Positions 16,005 through 23,624 of a stretch of DNA of 64,000 nt are shown one piece after another (position 1 is the first letter of the stretch; every line of letters begins with the position of its first letter). Source of the stretch: Oscillospiraceae bacterium (GTDB lineage: Bacteria > Bacillota > Clostridia > Oscillospirales > Ruminococcaceae). Location of the stretch: positions 1-64,000 of the forward strand of contig JAFSFT010000030.1 of assembly GCA_017435045.1 (NCBI GenBank). The letters are read 5' to 3'. Position numbers and translations under genes: made by a program. The notes beneath the pieces are model-generated. The model was not told the origin of the DNA. It searched no databases and was given only the letters and a program-made list of their open reading frames with translations.

Positions 16005-17123
16005 GTGAGAAGCATAAACACAATGCATAAAAAAGCTGTAAACATTTTTGTTTTTGCAGCAGTGATATCTTTATTGGTTGTTTTATCATCATCCTTTGCT
16101 GTATCTGCCTTCAGCGTGAATACTGTGGATAAGTCCGAATTCAACAAAACCATTGCCTATGCTGTAACAGCAGCTGTTGCTTTTGCACTGCTTGTCGGCT
16201 ACTGCGCTCTGGTAAAGAAAAAAGAAATGATGTTTATTCTGCTTTTCACAGCAGTTTTTGTTATCAACATCGGCTACACCTTTGGTTCTGCATCATCCAC
16301 TTTGGAAGAAGCACTGCTTGCCAACAAAATCTCATATGTGGGTGCAGTATTTCTGCCATTATTTATGGTGATAATAATAATGGACGAGTGCAGATACTCC
16401 CGCAGCAAAATTTTTCTGGCACTGCTGATGTGTATAAGCGGCGGAATATTCTTTCTGACAATGACTCCGGGATATGCACCATGGTACTATGAATCTGCCG
16501 AGCTTATCTTTGTAAGCGGTGGTGCAAAGCTGGTTAAAACTTATGGCCCGCTGCACAAACTGTATTTTGTGTATCTTATTTTGTATTTTTCCATTATGAT
16601 TGCAGCCATTGTGTGGGCGATTATAAAGAGAAAGCATTCTTCTTTAAAGGTGCCGCTTTCACTGCTGGCACTGGTGTTTGGCAATATTCTTGTATGGTTT
16701 ATTGAACAGAAGATAAATCTCAATTTTGAATTTCTGTCAATTTCCTATCTTGTAACCGAACTCTATCTGCTTTCCCTGTACAATATGATGTATCTGTATG
16801 AAGCAAAAAAAACATGCAAAAACTGCACTGCAGCATGTCAGAACAATACTGCAGAAACTTCCAAAACTGTGAATGATGATTTTGACAGTGGTTTTATCCC
16901 GGATATGCAGGACATTATAAAAGCCTGGCCGGCTGTTGCACAGCTTACAACCAGAGAGGTTGAAGTTTTTAAAGAACTTATCCTCAATAAAAAGCGCAAG
17001 GAGATTGCAGAGGATTTGTGTGTATCTGAAAACACCGTTAAAAAGCACACCACAAACATTTTTACAAAGCTTGGCGTTTCCAGCCGTGCCGAAATAATGA
17101 ATATGCTGCTTAAAATAAAATAA
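16005..17123 (+). CDS. Membrane-embedded LuxR-type transcriptional regulator
   Basis: 372 residues. About seven or eight hydrophobic helices fill residues 10-270, resembling the 7TM N-terminal region of some histidine kinases. A cytoplasmic linker with CKNCTAAC leads to a LuxR/GerE helix-turn-helix (about 310-372; TTREVEVFKELILNKKRKEI, SENTVKKHTTNIFTKLGVSS). The GTG at 16005 is chosen because AGGACGG lies 7 bases upstream and the nearby ATG runs into a stop. A one-component regulator of this type would sense a membrane or lipid signal and bind DNA from the membrane. Repeat arrays on both sides of the gene are candidate targets. Confidence 0.85.
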   Translation: MRSINTMHKKAVNIFVFAAVISLLVVLSSSFAVSAFSVNTVDKSEFNKTIAYAVTAAVAFALLVGYCALVKKKEMMFILLFTAVFVINIGYTFGSASSTLEEALLANKISYVGAVFLPLFMVIIIMDECRYSRSKIFLALLMCISGGIFFLTMTPGYAPWYYESAELIFVSGGAKLVKTYGPLHKLYFVYLILYFSIMIAAIVWAIIKRKHSSLKVPLSLLALVFGNILVWFIEQKINLNFEFLSISYLVTELYLLSLYNMMYLYEAKKTCKNCTAACQNNTAETSKTVNDDFDSGFIPDMQDIIKAWPAVAQLTTREVEVFKELILNKKRKEIAEDLCVSENTVKKHTTNIFTKLGVSSRAEIMNMLLKIK

Positions 17124-17141
17124 AATATATCATTACATATA

Positions 17142-17179
17142 AAAACAGAGCATAACTTCGCGGTTATGCTCTGTTTTTT
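17142..17179 (+). terminator. Terminator of the LuxR-type gene
   Basis: A perfect 15-base stem (17142-17156 with 17163-17177) and a TTCGCG loop, followed by TTTTTTG. It lies 19 bases after the stop. Confidence 0.9.
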
Positions 17180-17186
17180 GTCTATT

Positions 17187-17238
17187 ACCCCATAGTACCC
17201 CCTAAAATCACCCTTGCTTTTGTCATATATCACCCATT
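17187..17238. promoter_or_regulatory. Second G-rich repeat array, upstream of the Cys/His-repeat protein operon
   Basis: Read on the minus strand, four copies of the motif seen at 15.85 kb appear: atgggtgat, aagggtgatt, aggggg-tact and atggggtaat. Their steps are about 22, 11 and 11 bases. The 12 bases caagggtgattt are identical to the first array. The array is inverted relative to the first one and lies about 85-140 bases before the start of the next operon; a TATAAT (17274-17279) lies between it and the gene. Confidence 0.55.
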
Positions 17239-17323
17239 CAGATAATTTAAATAAGTAATATATTATCTCATAATATAATCAGGAAATATTTTATTAACGA
17301 AAAGCAAAAAAGAAGGTGAAGCG

Positions 17324-18814
17324 ATGGCAAGGGAAAACAACAGCGAATTTCTGCAAAATCAGGAATATGAACTCTGTGATGAACGTTTTTTTCATCAGGA
17401 TGAATTCAACAGGGAAGTGGAGATAGCACTGCACAAACGTGATTCTTTTGAAGGCGGTGACGGCGAAGAGTTTGCATCAGCCGAAGGTGCAGGGCTAAAA
17501 TACAAAAACATCAAAAAGGAAAAACTGCAGCGCACCCGGAAAAGGCAGAGCAGTGCTGTCGGCAAGGCCGCAGGCAGCCTGAAGGTGGGGGCTATAACTA
17601 TGGCGGTTGTTATGTCGGCTGCAACAGTTGTGGTTGCCCACGAACATATTTTCCCTGCCGGATGGCAGACAACTGTATCTCCGACCTGTCAGTGCGAGGG
17701 TGAGCAGATTCTTGTATGTGACGACTGCGAACGGGTTGTGGAAAGAGAGGTTATGCCGATAATTGACCACATTGCAGGAGACTGGACTGTGCAGATAAAG
17801 GCGGATTGTTCCCATCGGGGTGTACAGATAAAACTCTGTACAATGTGTCAGACAGAGATGGATAAAAGGCAGACAGGTTTTGGCGACCATATTGCAGGCA
17901 GCTGGATAACCGACACAGTCCGCACCTGCACAATTGACGGTCACAGACACAGAGAGTGCACCATCTGCAAAGCAGAACTGGAAAGCGAAGCGGTGCCAGC
18001 TTCCCACACAGAGGTAAAGGATATGGCAGTTGCGGCAGACTGTACCCACACAGGCCTTACCGAGGGCAGCCATTGCTCCGAGTGCAACACTGTTATCGTA
18101 AAACAGCAGGTTGTACCGATTACCCATAAACCGATTGCAGTGCCGGCAGTTGCGGCAGACTGTACCCACACAGGCCTTACTGAGGGCAGCAAATGTTCCC
18201 TCTGCAATGTGGTTCTTACAGCCCAGAAGGAAACACCGATTGAACACAAAGAGGTGAAAATTGCGGCGGTTGCAGCAAACTGTACACAGACGGGCCTCAC
18301 CGAGGGCGCAAAATGTTCCGAATGCGGCGTGATACTTAAGGAACAGCAGGTTACACCGATAAAACACGTGGAAAGAATCAAGCCTGCAGTTGCGAAAACC
18401 TGTACATCAGATGGTCTTACTGAAGGTATAGAATGTGCACTGTGCGATGAACAGATTAAGCAGCAGCAGACAATACCTGCATCCCACAACGAGGTTACTG
18501 TTCCCGGTTATCCTGCAACCTGTACAGAGCCGGGCCTTGAAAACGGCGTTTACTGCAGCGACTGTGGTGAAATAATTGTGCAGCAGCTGGATATACAGCC
18601 GTTGGGCCACAGAGAACAGGTTATGAATGGCTATGCGGCAACCTGTAAGGACAGCGGCCTCTCGGACGGGCTTAAATGTGCTGTCTGCGGAGAAGTATTC
18701 CAGCCGCAGGAAGTTATCCCGGCATCCCCTAACAATCATAATTATGTTGAAGCCGGCATGGATGCATCCGGTGCAACTATAATGCAGTGTACATACTGCG
18801 GTGATTCCTATTAA
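17324..18814 (+). CDS. Membrane-anchored protein with nine 40-residue Cys/His repeats
   Basis: 496 residues: a charged cytoplasmic N-terminus of about 85 residues, one membrane helix (about 86-105, VGAITMAVVMSAATVVVA), then an extracytoplasmic region. That region has nine tandem units plus a partial tenth, with the pattern C-x9-10-C-x2-C...H, for example CTHTGLTEGSHCSEC followed about 14 residues later by ITH. The three Cys and the His could bind a metal in each unit. Similar repeats occur in large surface proteins of clostridia; their role is unknown. GAAGGTGA precedes the ATG. It is the first gene of the plus-strand group beside the LuxR-type regulator. Confidence 0.78.
   Translation: MARENNSEFLQNQEYELCDERFFHQDEFNREVEIALHKRDSFEGGDGEEFASAEGAGLKYKNIKKEKLQRTRKRQSSAVGKAAGSLKVGAITMAVVMSAATVVVAHEHIFPAGWQTTVSPTCQCEGEQILVCDDCERVVEREVMPIIDHIAGDWTVQIKADCSHRGVQIKLCTMCQTEMDKRQTGFGDHIAGSWITDTVRTCTIDGHRHRECTICKAELESEAVPASHTEVKDMAVAADCTHTGLTEGSHCSECNTVIVKQQVVPITHKPIAVPAVAADCTHTGLTEGSKCSLCNVVLTAQKETPIEHKEVKIAAVAANCTQTGLTEGAKCSECGVILKEQQVTPIKHVERIKPAVAKTCTSDGLTEGIECALCDEQIKQQQTIPASHNEVTVPGYPATCTEPGLENGVYCSDCGEIIVQQLDIQPLGHREQVMNGYAATCKDSGLSDGLKCAVCGEVFQPQEVIPASPNNHNYVEAGMDASGATIMQCTYCGDSY
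17671..18750 (+). repeat. In-frame tandem repeats of 120 bases
   Basis: Nine tandem units of about 120 bases (40 codons) encode the Cys/His repeats. The central units keep exact 120-base register: the block gcagttgcggcagactgtac begins at 18026 and again 120 bases later at 18146, with diverged copies at the next 120-base steps. Near-identity of adjacent units points to recent expansion by recombination or slippage. Confidence 0.85.
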
Positions 18815-18845
18815 ACGGAAAATAAATCTGAAAGGAAATATAACT

Positions 18846-19766
18846 ATGAACAACAAAACAGAAAAACGCGGCGTTGGCAAATTTATCGCCCTTTTAATAA
18901 TCCTTGCAGTGATTGTTGCACTGTTTAACCCTGCATATCTCACATTCCTGCCTGAAGAGGTGCGCACAGCCATCGATGGCTTTATCTCCGCCAACTTCTC
19001 CGAATCCGCAGTGGCAGGCATCGGCTGGCTGGATATAGCCGCAGCAGTTCTCACACTGTTTATCGCCTGGGTAGTGGCAAACATCGTTAAATTTATCGTT
19101 GGCTGCTTTAAGTTCAAAAAGCGCCGCAGCGAAACTATCCGCCACCTTATGGGCAATCTCTTCAAATATGTTATCTATATAGTTGGTCTCGTGGTGGCAC
19201 TTGGCTGTCTCGGCGTTGACACAACAGCAATGTTTGTCTCGGTTGGTGTTGTTGGCATCGTTGTAGGTTTTGGCGCACAGAGTCTTATCGAAGATGTTAT
19301 CACAGGTCTGTTTATTATCTTTGAAGGTGAATTCCAGGTTGGCGACATCATTACAATTGACGGTTTCCGCGGCGAGGTTAAGACAATAGGGCTTCGCACT
19401 GTAAGTATCATCGACAACGGCGGCAACATCCGCATTATCAACAACAGCGAAATTTCTTCCCTTATCAACCTTTCCGAAGTTACATCCGCTGCAGTTGTAA
19501 ATATTCCTGTAAGTTATGAGGATTCTCTTGAAAAAGCAGAAAATGCAGTTAAAGAGGCTTTGACAGAACTTCCGTCCGAATATCCGGATATCTTTAAGGA
19601 AGCACCGATCTACCGTGGTGTTGACGTATTGGCAGAAACACATATTGAACTGCAGGTACTGGCAAAGGTGGCAGAAGAAAATATATACACAGCACGCAGA
19701 ATTATGCAGCGCGAAATTAAAATATCCTTTGAAAAAGCAGGGCTCAGCGTTCCTTGTCAGGCATAA
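18846..19766 (+). CDS. MscS-family mechanosensitive channel
   Basis: 306 residues with three membrane helices (about 12-30, 60-85 and 105-135). The pore-lining TM3 region is Gly/Ala-rich (ATMFVSVGVVGIVVGFGAQSL), followed by the MscS beta domain (GEFQVGDIITIDGFRGEV) and a C-terminal alpha/beta domain. It should release solutes on osmotic downshift. I start at ATG 18846, because GAAAGGAAAT lies just upstream; the upstream in-frame codons overlap the leader. The gene is 31 bases after the Cys/His-repeat gene, so the two are probably cotranscribed, and a terminator follows. Confidence 0.9.
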   Translation: MNNKTEKRGVGKFIALLIILAVIVALFNPAYLTFLPEEVRTAIDGFISANFSESAVAGIGWLDIAAAVLTLFIAWVVANIVKFIVGCFKFKKRRSETIRHLMGNLFKYVIYIVGLVVALGCLGVDTTAMFVSVGVVGIVVGFGAQSLIEDVITGLFIIFEGEFQVGDIITIDGFRGEVKTIGLRTVSIIDNGGNIRIINNSEISSLINLSEVTSAAVVNIPVSYEDSLEKAENAVKEALTELPSEYPDIFKEAPIYRGVDVLAETHIELQVLAKVAEENIYTARRIMQREIKISFEKAGLSVPCQA

Positions 19767-19770
19767 TATA

Positions 19771-19810
19771 AAAACTGTGTGCATTGTTTTTTACAGTGTA
19801 CACAGTTTTG
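19771..19810 (+). terminator. Terminator after the MscS gene
   Basis: aaaactgtg (19771-19779) pairs with cacagtttt (19801-19809); the loop is partly paired and a T-rich tail follows. It lies 5 bases after the stop. Confidence 0.7.
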
Positions 19811-19876
19811 CTTATTTATAATAATTTTAACCTTATAAACTATGAAAACTAATCTCATTTAAAAGGCGGTGAAGAT

Positions 19877-20431
19877 GTGAGTATCGGAAAAATTTTGAAA
19901 ATTGCAGCTGTTGTTCTGATTGCAGCAGCATTGATTGGGGTGGCAACTATATTCTTCCTGAGAAAAAACAGAGATAAATATATTATAGATGGCCCTGGCA
20001 GCATAAATACCATGGAGGGCGAAGTGGAGGCTGTAAGCTATTACTATGGCGGCGGTATGGAGGGCGAAAGTATATACTACAAGCTCACCAGACTGGAAAA
20101 CGGCTGCTCACAGTTTGAATACGAATTTATCGCAGCCAACGGTGCCGACCCTGTTGCGGGCACAATCGAGCTGGAATACGACGCCTTTGGCCCTGTAAGA
20201 CAATACTGCCGTGATACACATTGTCTGCTTTATGCAGATATGGGCAAAGAGAGCGAACTGGAACTGCTTGATGCACCGACAGGTAAAGTTACATTCTATA
20301 TGTATGACGAACGGACTATTGATTTCCGCAGCAACTATGATTATCCCGAAAAATTCACTGGTATAATCGGTGATATATGTCTGGAATTGAAAAAATTCCT
20401 GCCTGCGGATGTTGCAGAAATGGTGGGGTGA
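19877..20431 (+). CDS. Single-span membrane protein, unknown family
   Basis: 184 residues with one N-terminal membrane helix (about 7-29) and a polar extracytoplasmic domain of about 150 residues containing YYYGGGMEGESIYYKL and a possible disulfide pair (CRDTHC). The GTG at 19877 is preferred because AAGGCGG lies about 7 bases upstream and the overlapping ATG reads directly into a stop. I recognise no family. It precedes a broken lipoprotein gene and an intact transglutaminase-like lipoprotein and probably shares their transcript. Confidence 0.7.
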   Translation: MSIGKILKIAAVVLIAAALIGVATIFFLRKNRDKYIIDGPGSINTMEGEVEAVSYYYGGGMEGESIYYKLTRLENGCSQFEYEFIAANGADPVAGTIELEYDAFGPVRQYCRDTHCLLYADMGKESELELLDAPTGKVTFYMYDERTIDFRSNYDYPEKFTGIIGDICLELKKFLPADVAEMVG

Positions 20432-20451
20432 GTCAGCTGAAAGGAGAAAAT

Positions 20452-20671
20452 ATGTGTAAAAAAATTATTGCCTATCTTTTGACTGCGGTGCTGGCGTTTA
20501 CAATTTGTGTATGCGGTGGTAATGCCCTTGCAGAACAGAGTGCTGCAGAAGACGTAAATCAGCCCGCGCAGTGTTCAGCTGCGCAAGGCAAAGGACGGCA
20601 GATGGTATCTGTGGGAACAGTATCTCCTCGCCGATATCCGCAAACCTGAAAGTACAAACCCCTGGGCATAA
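20452..20671 (+). pseudogene. Remnant of a secreted protein gene (frameshift or deletion)
   Basis: A good ribosome binding site (AAAGGAG) and ATG 20452 start a signal peptide (MCKKIIAYLLTAVLAFTIC) much like that of the next gene (MYKRIIAFVLSAAMCLTLC). After about 40 codons the frame gives an unlikely Arg/Ser/Gln-rich end at 20649. A different frame then carries a protein-like ending, KDGRWYLWEQYLLADIRKPE, up to TAA 20669-20671. The simplest reading is an old exported-protein gene whose middle was lost with a frame change. A functional short peptide from ATG 20452 cannot be excluded. Confidence 0.6.
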
Positions 20672-20704
20672 ACAGAACAGTTCTGCCTGAAGAAAGGAGC
20701 GAAT

Positions 20705-21802
20705 ATGTATAAAAGAATAATTGCATTTGTGCTGTCAGCGGCAATGTGCCTGACGCTCTGTTCCTGCGGCGGCGATGATATATCATCTGACAGCAGTTAC
20801 TCCGATACAACAGGCATAACAGACACAGCTGTTGTCGACCGCAACCTGCCGGGCAGCAGTGAAAATACAGATATCAGCAGTGACAGTGAACATAAAGAAA
20901 TTAAGTTTGTGGCTGATTTTGATGAAAACGAAGTTTTTGAAGACGAAACAGCGCGCAAGGCTGCCGAAATTATTGACCCTGCAATCAAAAATGCAATAGC
21001 AATGCTCAACACAATACCGGAAGTGGATTTTGAAATTCTGGACTGGGACGAGGTTGAACATCCTACCGGCCGTGACAGCCTTGCGGGAGATGCCGAGGCA
21101 TTGAAATGGTACGATTTCATCTATGAAAAAATGTCAAATATGGAATATTTTCATCTTGACCCGGATGATTACGGAGGATACGAGGAACTGTTTATACCAT
21201 TCTTTACAGCAGAAGTAGCGGTTATAGAAGACCATCGCAAAGCGTATATGTGCGGCACTACATGGGTAGATGAAGACGAAACGGTTTATCCTGTTTTCTT
21301 TATGCCATGGGGATGGGTGGACACCCCTTGTGACGACAAGGAAATGATGCACGGCGAAATAAATCTGTACAATGCTGTTGAGGACCGCATTATAGAAAAA
21401 ATGCCTTCAGGACTGAATAACTATCAGAAGGTCTGCTACTTTACATTTGTCATTGTTTCCAAGGCTGAATACAACTATGTGGGTTACGATGATATTGATT
21501 GTTTGTATTACCCTTATGATGCGTTGGTGAGAGGTGAAACTGTGTGCCGCGGATATGCTATGGCATTGTACGACCTCTGTCGCAGAGAGGGAATTTCCTG
21601 CTGGTATTGTTCCGGTTCTGTGCCGGGCGGTGATCACGCGTGGACCTGTGTTGATACAACAGACGGTATACGAGGGCTTGATATCACCTGGTATGATCTT
21701 GACGAAGAATTTTCAAGATATTATGACGGGGACACTCAGTATATGTTTATGACAGAGTATGAAATGGAGTTTGAAGGATATCAGGAAGGCGTTCATGAAT
21801 AA
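20705..21802 (+). CDS. Transglutaminase-like lipoprotein
   Basis: 365 residues with a lipoprotein signal (CSC, acylated Cys about 21), a Ser/Asp-rich linker (about 25-65) and a C-terminal transglutaminase-like domain. The catalytic triad is visible: Cys281 in TVCRGYA, His311 in GDHAW and Asp326 in LDITW. Bacterial members act as proteases or crosslinking enzymes on extracytoplasmic proteins, and the target is unknown. AAAGGAGC precedes the ATG. It ends the plus-strand envelope group; a hairpin identical in sequence to the one ending the minus-strand cluster follows. Confidence 0.85.
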   Translation: MYKRIIAFVLSAAMCLTLCSCGGDDISSDSSYSDTTGITDTAVVDRNLPGSSENTDISSDSEHKEIKFVADFDENEVFEDETARKAAEIIDPAIKNAIAMLNTIPEVDFEILDWDEVEHPTGRDSLAGDAEALKWYDFIYEKMSNMEYFHLDPDDYGGYEELFIPFFTAEVAVIEDHRKAYMCGTTWVDEDETVYPVFFMPWGWVDTPCDDKEMMHGEINLYNAVEDRIIEKMPSGLNNYQKVCYFTFVIVSKAEYNYVGYDDIDCLYYPYDALVRGETVCRGYAMALYDLCRREGISCWYCSGSVPGGDHAWTCVDTTDGIRGLDITWYDLDEEFSRYYDGDTQYMFMTEYEMEFEGYQEGVHE

Positions 21803-21866
21803 ACGGCAGCAGTACCGGTACAATTGTATATCCTTATATAAATGACAATATAAAAGGCCATAAAAA

Positions 21867-21896
21867 GCAGCTGTTACAAACAAATGTAACAGCTGC
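21867..21896 (+). terminator. Terminator hairpin, copy of the one at 3.2 kb
   Basis: gcagctgttac / gtaacagctgc forms an 11-base stem with the same AAACAAAT loop and is followed by TTTA. Twenty-eight bases are identical to 3228-3255. It lies 64 bases after the transglutaminase-like gene. Nothing else is seen between 21803 and the tRNA terminator at 22081. Confidence 0.65.
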
Positions 21897-22080
21897 TTTA
21901 ACGTTATAACAGCATACATAACAGTTTGCTAAATTTCAATTTGTCTGACAGATAGTAATTTTTAATTAAGTACACAATCCATAAAGCCTGTTGTAAAAAG
22001 TGTTGTAAAACGGAAATCCGTGCCGGATTAAAAGTTAAGCAAATTACGCAAAAATATTTTGAAAATAAACCTAAACAACA

Positions 22081-22107
22081 AAAAAGCCTTGCAAATGCAA
22101 GGCTTTT
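22081..22107 (-). terminator. Terminator of the initiator tRNA
   Basis: On the minus strand AAAAGCCTTGC ATTT GCAAGGCTTTTT forms a strong stem with a T run, starting a few bases after the encoded CCA end of the tRNA. Confidence 0.88.
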
Positions 22108-22109
22108 GG

Positions 22110-22186
<77 letters not shown>

Positions 22187-22212
22187 ATATATCTCTCTGT
22201 GAAAGTAAAATT

Positions 22213-22241
22213 ATTATAACATCGCATACATGGTTTGTCAA
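22213..22241 (-). promoter_or_regulatory. Consensus promoter of tRNA-fMet
   Basis: On the minus strand TTGACA (22236-22241) and TATAAT (22213-22218) are 17 bases apart, an exact sigma-A consensus, about 27 bases before the tRNA 5' end. Confidence 0.88.
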
Positions 22242-22367
22242 TACTTTATTTGTGAAAAAATGAAAAAATTATAAAATAATTTTATTCGACAGCTTTTGAT
22301 AAAAAAGCAAATTGAAAAAACTGATTTGTTAAAAAAATAAGAGTGCTTTATTTGTGTGAGAATATAA

Positions 22368-22423
22368 AAACCGCCGAAGCATGGATGCGATTTGAATATG
22401 CTCTCGCAATACAACGGCGGTTT
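22368..22423 (-). terminator. Probable terminator of the fucosidase gene
   Basis: AAACCGCCG and CGGCGGTTT (22415-22423 and 22368-22376) form a 9-base stem around a 38-base loop, with TTTTTATATT following on the minus strand. The large loop lowers confidence. Confidence 0.5.
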
Positions 22424-22466
22424 ATATGTTCTTTATGGCTTTATATATGATAAGACTTTGACAGAT

Positions 22467-23486
22467 TTATTTGTCGGATTTTTCCATCTCTGCAACTTCT
22501 TTAAGTGTGAGATAGCTTGGCATTGGAATTCTGCCAAGAGCATCAAGACCTACATTGAGCAGATAGTTGATTCCAAGGCTTTCCAGATGCTTTTTATAAT
22601 CATAAATCTGCTGTGCACTCTTCCAGTTCTGGTCACGATAGGAGAAGCCCCAGCTTTTGTTCATTGTAGCGGCTGTTTCATAAAGACCATTAGGGGATGG
22701 CTTAAGACCGTCAACAGAGTTGTAGTCAACGTCGTCAGGAATGTCCAGTGTTTCCGGAATTTCGTTGTCGCCAAGGGAAACATAGTCATACTGGCCGTTG
22801 CCAAGACGGCTGTTGATAAGGCAGTTTGGCTGCAGCTCTTTAACAGTATCGTAAATTTTCTGGCTCTGCTCCTGAGTGAGAGTCATAGGCATATCAAACC
22901 ATGCAACGCTTATTTCGCCATAGTTTGTCATGATTTCTTTGATCTGTGGCAGAATTTTCTTTTCAAAGCATATAGAAAAGTCTTTTTCACCGCTGAAATC
23001 CCATGTGTTGTCCCATGTGGTGCCTGCAGTTTCAATATGGTTGGACAGGTAACCGCCGCCGTGCTGTTCGTGCCAGTCAAGGTCCTGAGAATAATAGATA
23101 CCAAATTTAAGGCCGTGCTTTGCACAGGCAGCACTGAGTTCGCCAACAATATCACGTCCGAACGGTGTTGCATCAACTACGTTGTAGCTGTCAGCTTTGG
23201 AGTGATACATTGCAAAGCCATCGTGATGTTTTGTTGTGATTACAAGGTATTTCATGCCGCAGCTTTTGGCAAAGCTTACAATTTCATCAGCATCAAAGAA
23301 TACAGGGTTGAATGCCTTGCACAGCTGTTCGTATTCTGCGTTTGGAATACGGCATCGGGACTGTATCCATTCTGCATAAACGCTGGATGGTTCGCCTTTG
23401 TATTCACCAGCCAGCAGGGAATAAAGGCCCCAGTGGATAAACATACCGTATTTAGCTTCTTTAAACCATTTGATGTTAGGATTCAT
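22467..23486 (-). CDS. Alpha-L-fucosidase, GH29, catalytic domain only
   Basis: 339 residues matching the GH29 (beta/alpha) barrel. It has GMFIHWGLYS, the fucose-binding TTKHHDGFAMYHS, the nucleophile Asp198 in VAWFDMP and the family-specific NYLLNVG...GRIP near the end. It would release L-fucose from host or plant glycans. There is no signal peptide, so it should act inside the cell on imported oligosaccharides. The protein stops soon after the barrel and lacks the C-terminal beta-sandwich of standard members of about 450 residues. It is a single-gene unit with no fucose transport or catabolic genes beside it. Confidence 0.9.
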   Translation of the reverse strand: MNPNIKWFKEAKYGMFIHWGLYSLLAGEYKGEPSSVYAEWIQSRCRIPNAEYEQLCKAFNPVFFDADEIVSFAKSCGMKYLVITTKHHDGFAMYHSKADSYNVVDATPFGRDIVGELSAACAKHGLKFGIYYSQDLDWHEQHGGGYLSNHIETAGTTWDNTWDFSGEKDFSICFEKKILPQIKEIMTNYGEISVAWFDMPMTLTQEQSQKIYDTVKELQPNCLINSRLGNGQYDYVSLGDNEIPETLDIPDDVDYNSVDGLKPSPNGLYETAATMNKSWGFSYRDQNWKSAQQIYDYKKHLESLGINYLLNVGLDALGRIPMPSYLTLKEVAEMEKSDK

Positions 23487-23624
23487 AGATAAAACCTCCC
23501 ATAAGAGAAAATTGTTGTATTGAAAATTTTATAAATTTATTATACTATAAAGTGATATTATAGTACAGAAATTTTTGATGATTGTAAATATATTTGTTTG
23601 AAAGTGCAAAAGGTAGACATAAAA

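Noticed and set aside
17495..18367. A 290-codon antisense frame under the Cys/His-repeat gene
   Set aside because: It mirrors the 120-base repeats on the other strand and has no start signal or domain of its own.
18000..18720. A CRISPR-like array
   Set aside because: The regular 120-base repetition is coding, in frame and without unique spacers; it encodes the Cys/His repeats.
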